Shown: positions 55,175-64,000 of the stretch, piece after piece | Numbering within the stretch: the stretch's first letter is position 1 | Layout of the letters: every line of letters starts with the position of its first letter | Notes under the pieces: model-generated | What the model was told of the DNA's origin: nothing | The model's database searches: none | The model's input: the letters and a program-made list of their open reading frames with translations, nothing else | Translations under genes and position numbers: made by a program | From: Psychrobacter immobilis | Lineage (GTDB): Bacteria; Pseudomonadota; Gammaproteobacteria; Pseudomonadales; Moraxellaceae | Direction: 5' to 3' | Assembly (NCBI GenBank): GCA_904846265.1 | Contig: CAJHAA010000002.1 | Coordinates: 310,001-374,000, forward strand | DNA: 64,000 nucleotides

Positions 55175-55697
55175 GGTGAGACACGCAGGTTGGTTGGTAT
55201 CGATACGCTATTATAAAGGGTCTGGGAGCTGACGCGCAGACATTATCGGACATTATGTTTGATGCTACTATAAATTATAAACTTTTTTGGCAAAGAGAAA
55301 ATAGAACGTACGGTAGATGCGCGAGTGATAAATGTAGAAAGGGCGTTCATGTAGGTGGAATCTATTGCAGGATGCTCTCTAAGCAGCGATTTTAATTAAA
55401 GGAATAAAGTTGTAGGCGTCAAATGGAGGCTGGGAATTGTGATATCAAACAAATAATAGATTATAAAATTAATAGACTTTTGTTTTCTGTAGTGATAATC
55501 TCTTCCTCGATAATCTAGACACATTACTTACATGATAATTACATATTGATTGAATTTTAGTTACGTTATCAATTATATATCGTTCTCAATTAATGTGTTG
55601 CAAGACATAGATTTCGATAGTGGAATTTTAAGTCTATCAATTCCTTGCCTTTAGCTTAGCTATTTAACTTAATTGTATTTCTCAACCAGGACGTCTA
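55175..55697. other. Divergent intergenic region between yjjP and the M48 gene
   Basis: 523 bp without a gene. The region is A+T-rich, particularly 55430-55680, with no hairpin plus T-run and no open frame that I can support. It presumably holds promoters for both directions. Confidence 0.5.
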
Positions 55698-56552
55698 ATG
55701 ACCACTTTTAATAACATAAAAAATGCTCTATTGCTGACTACTATTACTACTTTAGCAGGGTGTACTACGGTCGCCGATATGGCAGGGTACGATACGGCTA
55801 CATTAAATACCGATGCGGCTAAAAGCTACTCTCAAGTGGTCTCTAAAGCCAGTAGTCAAGGCGCGGTAGATAATACTTCTGCTACCGCCATTCGAGTGAA
55901 AAACGTCTTTAATCGTATGAAGCCCTACGCCGTTCGCGCTAATACAACAGGCGTCCCTTTTGATTGGCAGGTCACGGTTATACGTTCACCTGAATTAAAT
56001 GCTTGGGCAATGCCTGGCGGTAAGATGGCTTTTTATACCGGTATTGTAGAAAAGCTACAGTTAACAGATGCAGAGATCGCGGCAATCATGGGACACGAAA
56101 TGACCCATGCGCTATCTGAGCACAGTAAAAAAGATGCTGGGCAAAAAATTCTGACAGGCTTAGCGCTGCAGTTAGGTGGTGCCGAACTACAGTCAAGAAC
56201 AGGGTTAAGTGATGATGCGTTGGGTTTGATTAGTGACTACGGACTTGATAAGCCATTTTCTCGTAGTCAGGAGTCACAAGCCGATGCGGGTGGTCTACGC
56301 TTGATGGCGGAGGCAGGCTACAATCCAGAAGCTGCCGTTGCAGTATGGCAAAAAATGGAGGCTGCCAATGGTCGTAGCAACACCATAGCTACTTTAATGT
56401 CTACCCATCCAAACTCTGGGCAGCGTATCGCTAAAATTCAGGCACTTTTACCTGAGGTTACGCCAGTTTATCAAGCGGCTGCGAAAGCACCTGCTAATGC
56501 AACTAGTGGGGCAACGACTGGAGTAACTACTAGAACCATTAAACGTAAATAA
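55698..56552 (+). CDS. M48 family metallopeptidase, lipoprotein
   Basis: 284 residues. The signal peptide ends L-A-G-C (Cys22), so it is a lipoprotein. The protease domain has the zinc motif H-E-M-T-H in IMGHEMTHALSEHS and the third ligand Glu in SQESQADAGGLRLM. WAMPGGKMAFYTGIVE is also typical of the LoiP/YggG/BepA-like group. The C-terminus is Thr/Ala-rich and basic. It probably works in the periplasm on outer-membrane or misfolded proteins. Strong terminator follows. Confidence 0.9.
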   Translation: MTTFNNIKNALLLTTITTLAGCTTVADMAGYDTATLNTDAAKSYSQVVSKASSQGAVDNTSATAIRVKNVFNRMKPYAVRANTTGVPFDWQVTVIRSPELNAWAMPGGKMAFYTGIVEKLQLTDAEIAAIMGHEMTHALSEHSKKDAGQKILTGLALQLGGAELQSRTGLSDDALGLISDYGLDKPFSRSQESQADAGGLRLMAEAGYNPEAAVAVWQKMEAANGRSNTIATLMSTHPNSGQRIAKIQALLPEVTPVYQAAAKAPANATSGATTGVTTRTIKRK

Positions 56553-56588
56553 CTCAGTAAATACTCTCAAATGTAAATATTACCCAAG

Positions 56589-56617
56589 AAGGTAAGTCAA
56601 ACGACTTACCTTTTTTT
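56589..56617 (+). terminator. Intrinsic terminator of the M48 gene
   Basis: AAGGTAAGT, 6-nt loop, ACTTACCTT and T-run, 36 bp after the stop. Confidence 0.9.
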
Positions 56618-56723
56618 GCGAAGAAATATCTAAAGGTGGCTGATTTAAATTTTATCTGACGTCGTGATTTTGGGTGTCAAGTAGGTTGGCAGCGAGGTAA
56701 GAGATCTAACAACTAAGTATTGG

Positions 56724-56868
56724 AGCCAATCCTGCTTTCCGCTCATATCTACTCACTGATATGAGGCGAGGGCTACGGTTTGTACTGTCTCTTGCTCCGC
56801 GTAGCCAATCCAAAATCTAGTCCTCGCAACTCGTTCAATTGAGTAGGATAACCGCTACAATCGGGGCT
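56724..56868 (-). other. Long nested hairpin element of unknown type
   Basis: A ~145-nt element that folds as a rod of nested stems: AGCC/GGCT ends, imperfectly paired arms, TACTCA (56750-56755)/TGAGTA (56840-56845), GCGAGG (56766-56771)/CCTCGC (56822-56827) and GGCTACG (56771-56777)/CGTAGCC (56800-56806). An alternative inner stem is CTCATATC/GATATGAG (56742-56749 with 56758-56765). It has no T-run. On the minus strand it begins 35 bp after the KAP NTPase stop. It is G+C-richer than that gene. It might be a mobile repeat, recombination site or 3' RNA structure. Confidence 0.65.
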
Positions 56869-56903
56869 AAACCGCGTCTCATGACAGCTATTCAGTATTA
56901 CGA

Positions 56904-58787
56904 TTATATATTCTCTAAGTTATCCGTAAGTTCTAAAAGATGTTCGATAGCTGCTTTACTATTCGGTTTCTCTACGAGTCTCTTTTGAAGCAATTCTAGA
57001 GTCCATCGCTTAACTTCATTTAACTTGCTTTGCATAATAACTGATTGATGGATAAAAGGAGGCGGCTTTTGAGCATTTACCAGCTCTTGATAATGCCAAA
57101 TCGCTGTATCAAGTCTATCTTCGTTGTTAAATTTGGCAGTCTCAACTTTATTAGAAATCTTAACTTTAAAAGCAGGGTGTTTTAGTAATTCTTGAATATA
57201 TCTAATTCTATCTATTCCATCATCAAGTGGTTGCCAAACAACAGAACTGAAATTTTCTTTACTAATATTTTGTATAGCTTCAAAAAAATCCTCACTATCA
57301 TTTCCATGTTTGCAAAATCGCATAAAAATTTCGAATAGAGTACTGGTATCAGTATTTAGAGCCAGTCCCTTTTTTTGATCATCAATGGTTTGCAAAAGAA
57401 AGTTATAAAAAATATCAGGAGTTACTGGAGTTCTAAGATAATAATCCCCTACAAACCATTCTTCTGGTCCTTTCTTAACTCTCTCTTCTATATATTGTTT
57501 CACTAGCGCTTCAAATTGGTTGGCTAAATCAGGAGAAGCATTTTTTTCGAGTATATTATAATAGAAGCTCAAATTAGGGAATGCTTCTCTGTCTATTCTA
57601 TCTTTAATATTGTCAAACAGTCTCTGATTGAAGCTTTGATCTGAGTTTAAATTACGATATTCAGCCATCAAACCTTGCTTTTCTCTATCGCTTTCTAATT
57701 GAGTTTCTGTGAGTCTATCTGATCGACTTAATTCTTCGATAACATCACTTTCTGCATCTAAGTTGATGAGTAAGTCTGTTATTATTTTACTCCAGCCTGA
57801 CAGTTCAAAGTAGCTATAAAACTGAGAAATAACATCATCCATTATCTTAAATTTTCTTGCTACTTCAACTTTCTCTTCATCATCTAATTTGAATGCAAGA
57901 TCAAAGTCATAACCGCGAAGCTCATCGACTCTAGGTGAGCTGAATGACTTCACAAAGAAATCAAAATCGATAGTATTGTCAAAAGTAGAAGGCATATCAT
58001 GAGCCGTACGTATAATTAAAAGAGCTTCCAAAATTTGTTGTTTACTAGTGAAAGACAGGTCGTCGTCTGAATTATCTAGTATAGCTTTCAAAGTTCTTTC
58101 AACTCGCTGGTAAAACCTTATATTTTTGATGTTCATAGTTTGATAAAAATTTTCGTATATAGGAAAAAGCTCATTATTTATGATTATCTCTTTGATGATA
58201 GATAGTGAGTTATCTAAAGTTAACACTTCATCAAACACTTTTTCCTTATATTCTCTAAAGTCTTTGTCTGCTTTACCTTCATGTAATATTACTACTACTT
58301 TACAGTTTTTTTCTAAGCTCAAGTGATTAACTAACCCCATCATATCTTTGATATCTATATTTTTAGATAGCCTTTCAATATCGTCAATACAAATCAAAGT
58401 GTCTCCAATAAGACTGGTAATGGCACTGCTAATTAAACCTTTACCAAGAGATAGAGTGACGCCTGTACCTTCAAGTTTTGGTAAGTCTATAGCATCCAAG
58501 CCTTTCTTGAATATACCTTTTAGTCCAGTAAGGTAGTCCTTCTTTTGTGTAGTATCATGAGTACTAAGTGCAATTTCGAACTTCAGAGCATCTATTGAAT
58601 CAATGCCGAATAGTGAAACATAAGAATATTTACTGACTCCTAAATCTGTATGGTTTTCCTTGTAGAAGTCATTCCAAAAACGAGTCTTACCAATACCCCA
58701 TTCACCAGTCAAAGCAACAGCAAAAGAGTCTTTATTATTGATAAGCTCTAAAAGCTTCTTTTCTAGATTTGCTACATTTGCCATCAC
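56904..58787 (-). CDS. KAP-type P-loop NTPase of unknown role
   Basis: 627 residues. Walker A is G28-E-W-G-I-G-K-T35 and Walker B is I132-C-I-D-D-I-E-R139, as in KAP and related STAND-like ATPases (G-x-W-G-x-G-K-T and h-D-D-L-D-R). There is no convincing membrane helix. The C-terminal ~400 residues are helical, acidic and lysine-rich, with no motif I recognise. It is A+T-rich, unlike its neighbours M48 and uvrA, and stands alone, which suggests transfer. KAP relatives are often found in defence islands, but no partner gene is visible, so a defence role is inference. AAGG lies 9 nt before the ATG. Confidence 0.8.
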   Translation of the reverse strand: MMANVANLEKKLLELINNKDSFAVALTGEWGIGKTRFWNDFYKENHTDLGVSKYSYVSLFGIDSIDALKFEIALSTHDTTQKKDYLTGLKGIFKKGLDAIDLPKLEGTGVTLSLGKGLISSAITSLIGDTLICIDDIERLSKNIDIKDMMGLVNHLSLEKNCKVVVILHEGKADKDFREYKEKVFDEVLTLDNSLSIIKEIIINNELFPIYENFYQTMNIKNIRFYQRVERTLKAILDNSDDDLSFTSKQQILEALLIIRTAHDMPSTFDNTIDFDFFVKSFSSPRVDELRGYDFDLAFKLDDEEKVEVARKFKIMDDVISQFYSYFELSGWSKIITDLLINLDAESDVIEELSRSDRLTETQLESDREKQGLMAEYRNLNSDQSFNQRLFDNIKDRIDREAFPNLSFYYNILEKNASPDLANQFEALVKQYIEERVKKGPEEWFVGDYYLRTPVTPDIFYNFLLQTIDDQKKGLALNTDTSTLFEIFMRFCKHGNDSEDFFEAIQNISKENFSSVVWQPLDDGIDRIRYIQELLKHPAFKVKISNKVETAKFNNEDRLDTAIWHYQELVNAQKPPPFIHQSVIMQSKLNEVKRWTLELLQKRLVEKPNSKAAIEHLLELTDNLENI

Positions 58788-58853
58788 TTATTACCTTACA
58801 GATGTTCTTAAAATATTGTCTATATTAGCATTGAATACAAAACCTAACCTAAC

Positions 58854-58884
58854 AAAAAAGGCCACTCCATAAAGAGTGGCCTTT
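58854..58884 (-). terminator. Intrinsic terminator of uvrA
   Basis: On the minus strand AAAGGCCACTC, 6-nt loop, GAGTGGCCTTT and T6. It ends uvrA transcription before the KAP gene, so the KAP gene needs its own promoter in the ~65 bp between. Confidence 0.92.
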
Positions 58885-58907
58885 CATTAATTATTACCTA
58901 AATTCGA

Positions 58908-61814
58908 TTAACTCACTTCTTTCATCGCTTGCTTAAGCATTGGCTTCAAGAACTCACCCGTATATGAGCCTTTAACTTCTGCCACTTCCTCTGGTGTACC
59001 TTCCGCGATAATGAGTCCGCCACCTTTACCGCCTTCAGGGCCAAGATCAATCACCCAATCCGCTGTTTTGATAACATCCAAGTTATGCTCGATGACGACG
59101 ATAGTATTACCTTTGTCGCGTAGGGTATGCAAGATATGCAGCAGCTTATCGATATCATGGAAATGCAAACCAGTGGTCGGCTCATCCAAGATATACAGCG
59201 TCTGCCCAGTATCACGTTTGGCAAGCTCACGCGCCAGTTTGACACGTTGCGCTTCACCGCCTGATAGCGTTGGCGCAGACTGACCAAGACGGATATAGCT
59301 GAGTCCAACATCCATCAATGCTTGCAGGCGGCGATAAATCGCTGGAATGGCTGAGAAGAACTCAGTGGCATCTTCTACAGTCATATCGAGTACGTCAGCG
59401 ATATTTTTTCCTTTATAGTGAATCTCTAAAGTCTCGCGGTTATAGCGCTTGCCTTCACAGGTATCACACGGCACATACATATCCGGTAAGAAATGCATTT
59501 CGACCTTGATGAGACCATCACCTTGACACATCTCACAGCGTCCGCCTTTTACGTTGAAACTAAAGCGGCCCGGCTTATAACCACGAGCACGCGCTTCTTG
59601 AGTTTGGGCAAACATCTCACGCACAGGGGTAAACACACCCGTATAAGTCGCTGGGTTTGAGCGCGGCGTACGACCAATCGGGCTTTGATCGATATCGACC
59701 ATTTTATCCAAATGCTCAAGACCACTAATACTCTCATGTTTATCAGCGATAAGCGTTGAGGCATTATTTAACTGGGTTGCTGCTAATGGCATTAAGGTAC
59801 GGTTGATCAAAGTTGATTTGCCCGAACCTGAAACACCCGTCACACAAGTCATAATACCAATGGGAATGGTCAAATTAACGTCATGTAAGTTATTGCCTGA
59901 TGCACCTTTTAGCTCAATCGTCATCGGGACTTTTTGCGCTTTTGCCTTACCTTTGACTTCCATATCGATCGTTTTGGCTTTATGACGAATGACTGGAATC
60001 TCGATTCTCTTCTTACCAGACATATATTGTCCAGTCAGCGATTCTTTGTTTGCCATAATGTCATCGACCGTACCCTGAGCGATAATATGACCGCCATGGA
60101 CACCTGCACCAATACCGATATCGATGACGTGATCCGCTTGGCGAATCGCATCTTCATCATGTTCAACGACCAGCACAGTATTACCCAAATCACGTAAGCG
60201 CGTTAGAGTTTTTAGCAGACGATCATTGTCGCGCTGATGTAGACCAATCGATGGCTCATCAAGTACATACATCACGCCCATCAGACCAGCGCCAATTTGG
60301 CTAGCCAGACGAATACGCTGCGCCTCACCACCTGATAGGGTTTCGGCAGAGCGGGCGAGTGATAGATAATCAAGTCCAACGCTGACGAGGAAATTTAAAC
60401 GCTCATTAATCTCTTTAAAGATTTTTTCTGCAACTTCACCTTTATGACCGCCAATTTTTAGCGTTTTATAATAGTCAGCCGCGTCACCGATGGAGAGTTT
60501 AACGATTTGAGCAATCGTTTGATCGTCTACTCGCACGTTACGTGAGATCTCATTCAAACGCGCACCATCGCAGACATTACAAGTGGTATCAGCTAAGTAT
60601 TTCGCCAGCTCATCACGCACAAGATTGCTTTGGGTTTTAGCATAACGACGCTCTAAGTACGGAAGCACGCCTTCAAATGGCACAGTCTTGTTGGTTTTAC
60701 GCCCGCGCTCATCGGTGAAGTTAAAGGTCAGCTTCTCTTTACCAGAGCCTTGCATGATAAGATCTTGCTGCGCTTTTGGTAGCTCTTGCCACGGCGCATC
60801 CATATCAATTTTGAAGTGATTGCAAACGGTAGAGAGCAAACCAAAGTAGTAGGCATGACGTTTATCCCAACCATTAATAGCGCCTTGATTGAGCGATTTC
60901 TCATGATGGGTAATGAGCTTCTCAGCAGAGAAGTATTGACGTTTACCAAGACCATCACAACTTGGGCAAGCACCGTATGGATTGTTAAAACTGAACATAC
61001 GTGGCTCAAGCTCAGGTACGGCACGGTCACAGACAGGGCAAGAGTGCTTAGCTGACATGACTTGATTGTCATCGCCGCCTTCTTTTGGATTGCCATCCAT
61101 AAAGTGCAGCGTGACCAGACCTTGTCCTAGACGTAGCGCCGTCTCTAGACTTTCAGCGACGCGGTTACCTAAATCATCACGGACTTTAAAGCGGTCAACC
61201 ACCACTTCGATGGTATGTTTTTTCTTTTTATCGAGTGTCGGTAGCTCGTCAGTATCGTAGACATCGCCATCGACACGCACACGTACAAATCCTTGACCAA
61301 TTAATTGCTCAAGTAAAACCGTATGTTCACCTTTACGCTCACGAATCACTGGAGCTAAGATCATGATTTTGGTGTCATCTGGCAACGCCATGACTTGATC
61401 GACCATTTCAGTGACCGACTGCGCGACCATTGGCTCGCCATGCTCAGGGCAAAAGGGCGTACCGATACGCGCATAGAGCAGACGCAAATAGTCATAAATC
61501 TCGGTAATCGTCCCGACCGTTGAGCGTGGGTTATGGTTGGTCGATTTTTGCTCGATAGCAATCGCAGGGGATAAGCCCTCGATACTATCGACGTCAGGTT
61601 TTTCCATTTGCGAGAGGAATTGACGCGCATACGCCGATAAGCTTTCGACATAACGACGTTGCCCTTCGGCATACAGTGTATCGAATGCCAATGACGATTT
61701 ACCAGAGCCTGATAAACCCGTAATCACCACAAATTTATCTCGTGGAATGTCTAAATCGATATTTTTTAGATTATGAGTGCGTGCGCCGCGAACCTTAATA
61801 TACTCGTGTGCCAT
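58908..61814 (-). CDS. uvrA: Excinuclease ABC subunit A
   Basis: 968 residues, somewhat longer than E. coli UvrA. Two ABC ATPase modules: Walker [21 protein letters not shown] and [16 protein letters not shown]; signature [16 protein letters not shown] and [16 protein letters not shown]; Walker [14 protein letters not shown] and [13 protein letters not shown]. Zinc modules: CPVC..CPSC and CEMC..CDTC. It detects bulky DNA lesions and loads UvrB. No LexA-type CTGT-N8-ACAG box was seen upstream. AGGA lies before the ATG. It is the gene next to the accessory NTPase. Confidence 0.97.
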   Translation of the reverse strand: MAHEYIKVRGARTHNLKNIDLDIPRDKFVVITGLSGSGKSSLAFDTLYAEGQRRYVESLSAYARQFLSQMEKPDVDSIEGLSPAIAIEQKSTNHNPRSTVGTITEIYDYLRLLYARIGTPFCPEHGEPMVAQSVTEMVDQVMALPDDTKIMILAPVIRERKGEHTVLLEQLIGQGFVRVRVDGDVYDTDELPTLDKKKKHTIEVVVDRFKVRDDLGNRVAESLETALRLGQGLVTLHFMDGNPKEGGDDNQVMSAKHSCPVCDRAVPELEPRMFSFNNPYGACPSCDGLGKRQYFSAEKLITHHEKSLNQGAINGWDKRHAYYFGLLSTVCNHFKIDMDAPWQELPKAQQDLIMQGSGKEKLTFNFTDERGRKTNKTVPFEGVLPYLERRYAKTQSNLVRDELAKYLADTTCNVCDGARLNEISRNVRVDDQTIAQIVKLSIGDAADYYKTLKIGGHKGEVAEKIFKEINERLNFLVSVGLDYLSLARSAETLSGGEAQRIRLASQIGAGLMGVMYVLDEPSIGLHQRDNDRLLKTLTRLRDLGNTVLVVEHDEDAIRQADHVIDIGIGAGVHGGHIIAQGTVDDIMANKESLTGQYMSGKKRIEIPVIRHKAKTIDMEVKGKAKAQKVPMTIELKGASGNNLHDVNLTIPIGIMTCVTGVSGSGKSTLINRTLMPLAATQLNNASTLIADKHESISGLEHLDKMVDIDQSPIGRTPRSNPATYTGVFTPVREMFAQTQEARARGYKPGRFSFNVKGGRCEMCQGDGLIKVEMHFLPDMYVPCDTCEGKRYNRETLEIHYKGKNIADVLDMTVEDATEFFSAIPAIYRRLQALMDVGLSYIRLGQSAPTLSGGEAQRVKLARELAKRDTGQTLYILDEPTTGLHFHDIDKLLHILHTLRDKGNTIVVIEHNLDVIKTADWVIDLGPEGGKGGGLIIAEGTPEEVAEVKGSYTGEFLKPMLKQAMKEVS

Positions 61815-62489
61815 CGGTGATAGATTTCCTATTTGCTAAAAGGGGATTGAAAATATCTCAAATTAAAAGCTAAATACAGATCAATAGAATGGTTGGTTAA
61901 AAATGTGAATGTTTTGTAAGTTTATAATATGGTTATAAATAATATTTTTATAAAATGTTTATACGTTGATGAAGTGAGAGCTATAGATGCTTAATTTACT
62001 GTTTTAATTTTTATTGCTGAGCAGTATGCTACTTGGCGTTCATTTTGCTGTTTTCTTATTCTACAGCCTTTGATGTGATTGGTTTTCGTATGACTAAGCA
62101 AATCTAAATCAAATCAATGTTAAGTAGTAGTCATCTTTTGTCATGGTTTTGACCAACATGTCGTTTTATAGAGGAGTTTGTCATCTAAGCGATCGTTCTA
62201 GTTGACGAGCAATAATATTTATGACGCCTTACTTTATTGTCATGGCGACCGCATTATTCAAGGTGTGATTGCGCATCCGATGCAGTTGGTAACAAAATAA
62301 TCGCGTAATATGAATGGCTTGGGTTGAAGAGGTATGGGAGGCTGCACCAATAAGACAAAAGTCTCGGCACGCAAACGGCGAATGTCTTATACTAGTGGGC
62401 TTAATTTGTAGCTAAAGTCTTGATAGCATCACAATAGTATAAGCAGCGCAGTAGTGATAAATCAGCAATGACGAACCAGTGAGGCAAGT
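61815..62489. other. Divergent intergenic region between uvrA and the MFS gene
   Basis: 675 bp, the longest gene-free stretch. It is A+T-rich, particularly 61850-62100. I found no SOS box, no hairpin with a T-run and no open frame with a ribosome site. It presumably holds promoters in both directions. Confidence 0.5.
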
Positions 62490-63854
62490 ATGAATAGCGT
62501 AGAAAAACGGGCAATCCTCGGGGTCGGTGGTATATTTGCTTTGCGGATGATTGGTCTGTTTATGATTGTGCCTGTGTTTTCTGTATATGGTGACAATTAT
62601 GCGCACGCGACGCCGTTTTTGATTGGTTTGGCGGTCGGTATTTATGGTCTAGGGCAGGCGATATTTCAGATTCCTATGAGTCTTGCTGCGGATAAATTCC
62701 CGCGTAAGCCGATTATCATTTTAGGACTGATCTTATTTGCTCTTGGCGGTATCATTGCGGCAAATGCGACTGATATTTATGAGGTTATCATTGGTCGGGC
62801 GCTGGCAGGTAGTGGCGCGGTATCTGCGGTATTGATGGCATTATTGGCTGATGTGACGCGCGAAGAGATGCGTACCAAAGCGATGGCAACGATGGGCTTG
62901 ACCATTGCGACTTCTATCATGCTCGCTTTTGCCTTTGGTCCGTTATTGGTTGGCTCGCTGGGTATCTCTGGTTTATTTTGGTTGACCTCAGGCTTTGCCG
63001 TATTGGCGATGTTATTACTGTTGTTTGTGCCGACACCGCTACGGGTGCTTAAGCATAATTTAGACAATAAATCGATTGGTCAGCAATTAGCGACCGTCCT
63101 CAAAATCGGCGATTTAAACCGCCTACATATCGGTATCTTTGCCCTGCATTTAACCATGACCGCTATCTTTGTGATATTGCCGCATCAGCTTAATGAGGTG
63201 ATGGGTTTATCGGTACGTCAGCAAGGCTTGGTTTATTTGCCGCTGTTATTTATTGGTTTTGCCGTTGCCATTCCTTTTATTATCATCGCTGAAAAGAAAC
63301 GCAAAATGCGTCAAGTATTCTTAGGCGCGATTGCGTTAATGACCGCTGCTTTAGCGATATTGGCCATTGGCAGTCAGGTTGGCGTTGGTATTATATTAGG
63401 TCTGTTGTTGTACTTTATGGGCTTTAACTTGCTTGAGGCAACGATTCCCTCATGGATATCTAAGCGCGCCCCAGTCGCCAATAAAGCCACTGCGATGGGG
63501 CTAAATTCATCCAGCCAGTTCTTTGGTGCGTTTGTCGGTGGAGCAATGGGTGGGTTGTTATTAAGTCAGCCGAATTTGCTGGCGTGGGGTATTTTAGCCG
63601 TCATTATGGGCGTGGCGCTACTCATTATCATTCCGATTGCACAGCCGCCTTATCTATCGAGTACTACTGTGACCATCCCTAAAGACATCAATATCCAAGA
63701 CTGGTCACGGCAAATGCTGGCGGTAGATGGCGTGGATGAGCTGGTCGTGATGGCAAAAGAGCAAGTCGCTTATTTAAAGTTGGACAAGACACAATTGACA
63801 GATGACTCGCGCATGCAGTTATCGAGTTTGGCACAGAGTCCACTAGATATTTAA
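62490..63854 (+). CDS. MFS transporter, YajR-like drug efflux family
   Basis: 454 residues with twelve membrane helices (to ~390) and a C-terminal soluble domain of ~65 residues (TIPKDINIQDWSRQMLAVDGVDELVVMAKEQVAYLKLDK) that resembles the ferredoxin-like YAM domain of YajR. MFS motif A is SLAADKFPRKPI. Also GYG-like LGQAIFQIP and RALAGSGAVSAVLMALLADVTREEMRTKAMATMGLTI. It is a proton-driven exporter of unknown substrate. It is divergent from uvrA. Confidence 0.9.
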   Translation: MNSVEKRAILGVGGIFALRMIGLFMIVPVFSVYGDNYAHATPFLIGLAVGIYGLGQAIFQIPMSLAADKFPRKPIIILGLILFALGGIIAANATDIYEVIIGRALAGSGAVSAVLMALLADVTREEMRTKAMATMGLTIATSIMLAFAFGPLLVGSLGISGLFWLTSGFAVLAMLLLLFVPTPLRVLKHNLDNKSIGQQLATVLKIGDLNRLHIGIFALHLTMTAIFVILPHQLNEVMGLSVRQQGLVYLPLLFIGFAVAIPFIIIAEKKRKMRQVFLGAIALMTAALAILAIGSQVGVGIILGLLLYFMGFNLLEATIPSWISKRAPVANKATAMGLNSSSQFFGAFVGGAMGGLLLSQPNLLAWGILAVIMGVALLIIIPIAQPPYLSSTTVTIPKDINIQDWSRQMLAVDGVDELVVMAKEQVAYLKLDKTQLTDDSRMQLSSLAQSPLDI

Positions 63855-63990
63855 CAAAGGGTATGGACAACGTACTTAGGCGAGTAGAGATAAGGTTGAA
63901 TAGGCAAAAACTGAGTAGACAACGACTAGATAGACAGCCATTATTAATAAGTAAACGCTAAATCTTTATCTCTATTTAAAAGGAATTAAT

Positions 63991-64000
63991 ATGAGTAAAT
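63991..64000 (+). CDS. Start of a further gene, cut by the window edge
   Basis: ATG AGT AAA T at the right end, with AAGGAATTAAT before it, a good ribosome site. Only three codons are visible. In other Moraxellaceae the gene after this MFS transporter is ssb, as I recall, so this may be the single-stranded DNA-binding protein, but nothing in the window confirms it. Confidence 0.4.

Larger units (their letters stand above)
56553..56903. other. Intergenic region between the M48 and KAP NTPase genes
   Basis: 351 bp between convergent genes. The left end carries the M48 terminator (56589-56617). The region from 56724 to 56868 is the long structured element listed separately. About 100 bp between the two show no feature I can name. 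No open frame is supported. Confidence 0.6.

Noticed and set aside
56724..56868. Integron attC site
   Set aside because: It folds like one but lacks the RYYYAAC/GTRRRRY end motifs in the right places, and no integrase or cassette array is present.
61815..61960. SOS (LexA) box upstream of uvrA
   Set aside because: No CTGT-N8-ACAG palindrome; only an isolated CTGT.
1..64000. CRISPR arrays, prophage or insertion sequences
   Set aside because: No regularly spaced direct repeats of 23-45 bp, no transposase, integrase or phage structural gene was found on either strand.

Overview
The window looks like chromosomal DNA of a Moraxellaceae gammaproteobacterium, most likely Psychrobacter. This rests on the protein sequences (a SpoT with an eroded synthetase domain, DUF4112, DUF2805/TIGR03643, UppP, RsmJ and MnmC of gammaproteobacterial type), on gene order (gmk-rpoZ-spoT-ridA, ypjD next to ffh, uvrA followed by an MFS gene), on moderate A+T content, and on many small genus-type hypothetical membrane proteins. 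No rRNA, tRNA, CRISPR array, transposase or prophage module was seen, and most of the window reads as core genome.

Layout. 1-8.6 kb: partial tRNA methyltransferase (probably trmB), a DUF2628 protein with a pilin-like tail, a KefB/KefC-type antiporter, a CDF zinc exporter and priA. 8.8-13.2 kb: ridA, spoT, rpoZ and gmk, all on the minus strand. 13.6-26.4 kb: ispH, a thioesterase, catalase, htpG, a membrane-anchored C13 (caspase-like) protease, S-formylglutathione hydrolase, rpe, several small membrane proteins, and ribosomal proteins L33 and L28. 26.9-38.1 kb: a large Ig-like lipoprotein, purU, ypjD, ffh, tsaB, uppP, rsmJ, ubiA and DUF4112. 38.2-48.3 kb: two envelope proteins, yiaA, mnmC, yciI, yciB, RNase AM, a membrane diguanylate cyclase and truD. 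48.5-56.6 kb: a Rieske-FAD oxidoreductase, a GNAT enzyme, small envelope proteins, glutathione reductase, the two-gene ThrE-type exporter yjjP/yjjB, and an M48 lipoprotein protease. 56.6-58.8 kb: the only clearly accessory-looking stretch, an A+T-rich KAP-type P-loop NTPase with a highly structured noncoding element just beyond its 3' end. 58.9-64 kb: uvrA, an MFS exporter, and the first codons of another gene.

Themes. RNA modification and translation genes are frequent (trmB, tsaB, mnmC, truD, rsmJ, ffh, rpmB, rpmG). Oxidative and aldehyde stress functions are spread through the window (katA, gor, fghA, Rieske-FAD reductase, ridA). Signalling is represented by a SpoT predicted to be hydrolase-only and by a GGDEF enzyme.

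The most unusual signals are not genes. (1) A ~145-nt nested hairpin element at 56724-56868. (2) Imperfect tandem repeats with 14-16 bp periods that abut gene starts or ends at several unrelated loci (czcD end, priA, a small membrane gene, a DUF2805 gene, ffh, yiaA). (3) A ~67-bp dispersed repeat carrying an extended -10 sequence, upstream of fghA and of the GGDEF gene. (4) A perfect 18-bp inverted repeat just upstream of ispH. All similarity statements come from reading and family memory; no searches were run.
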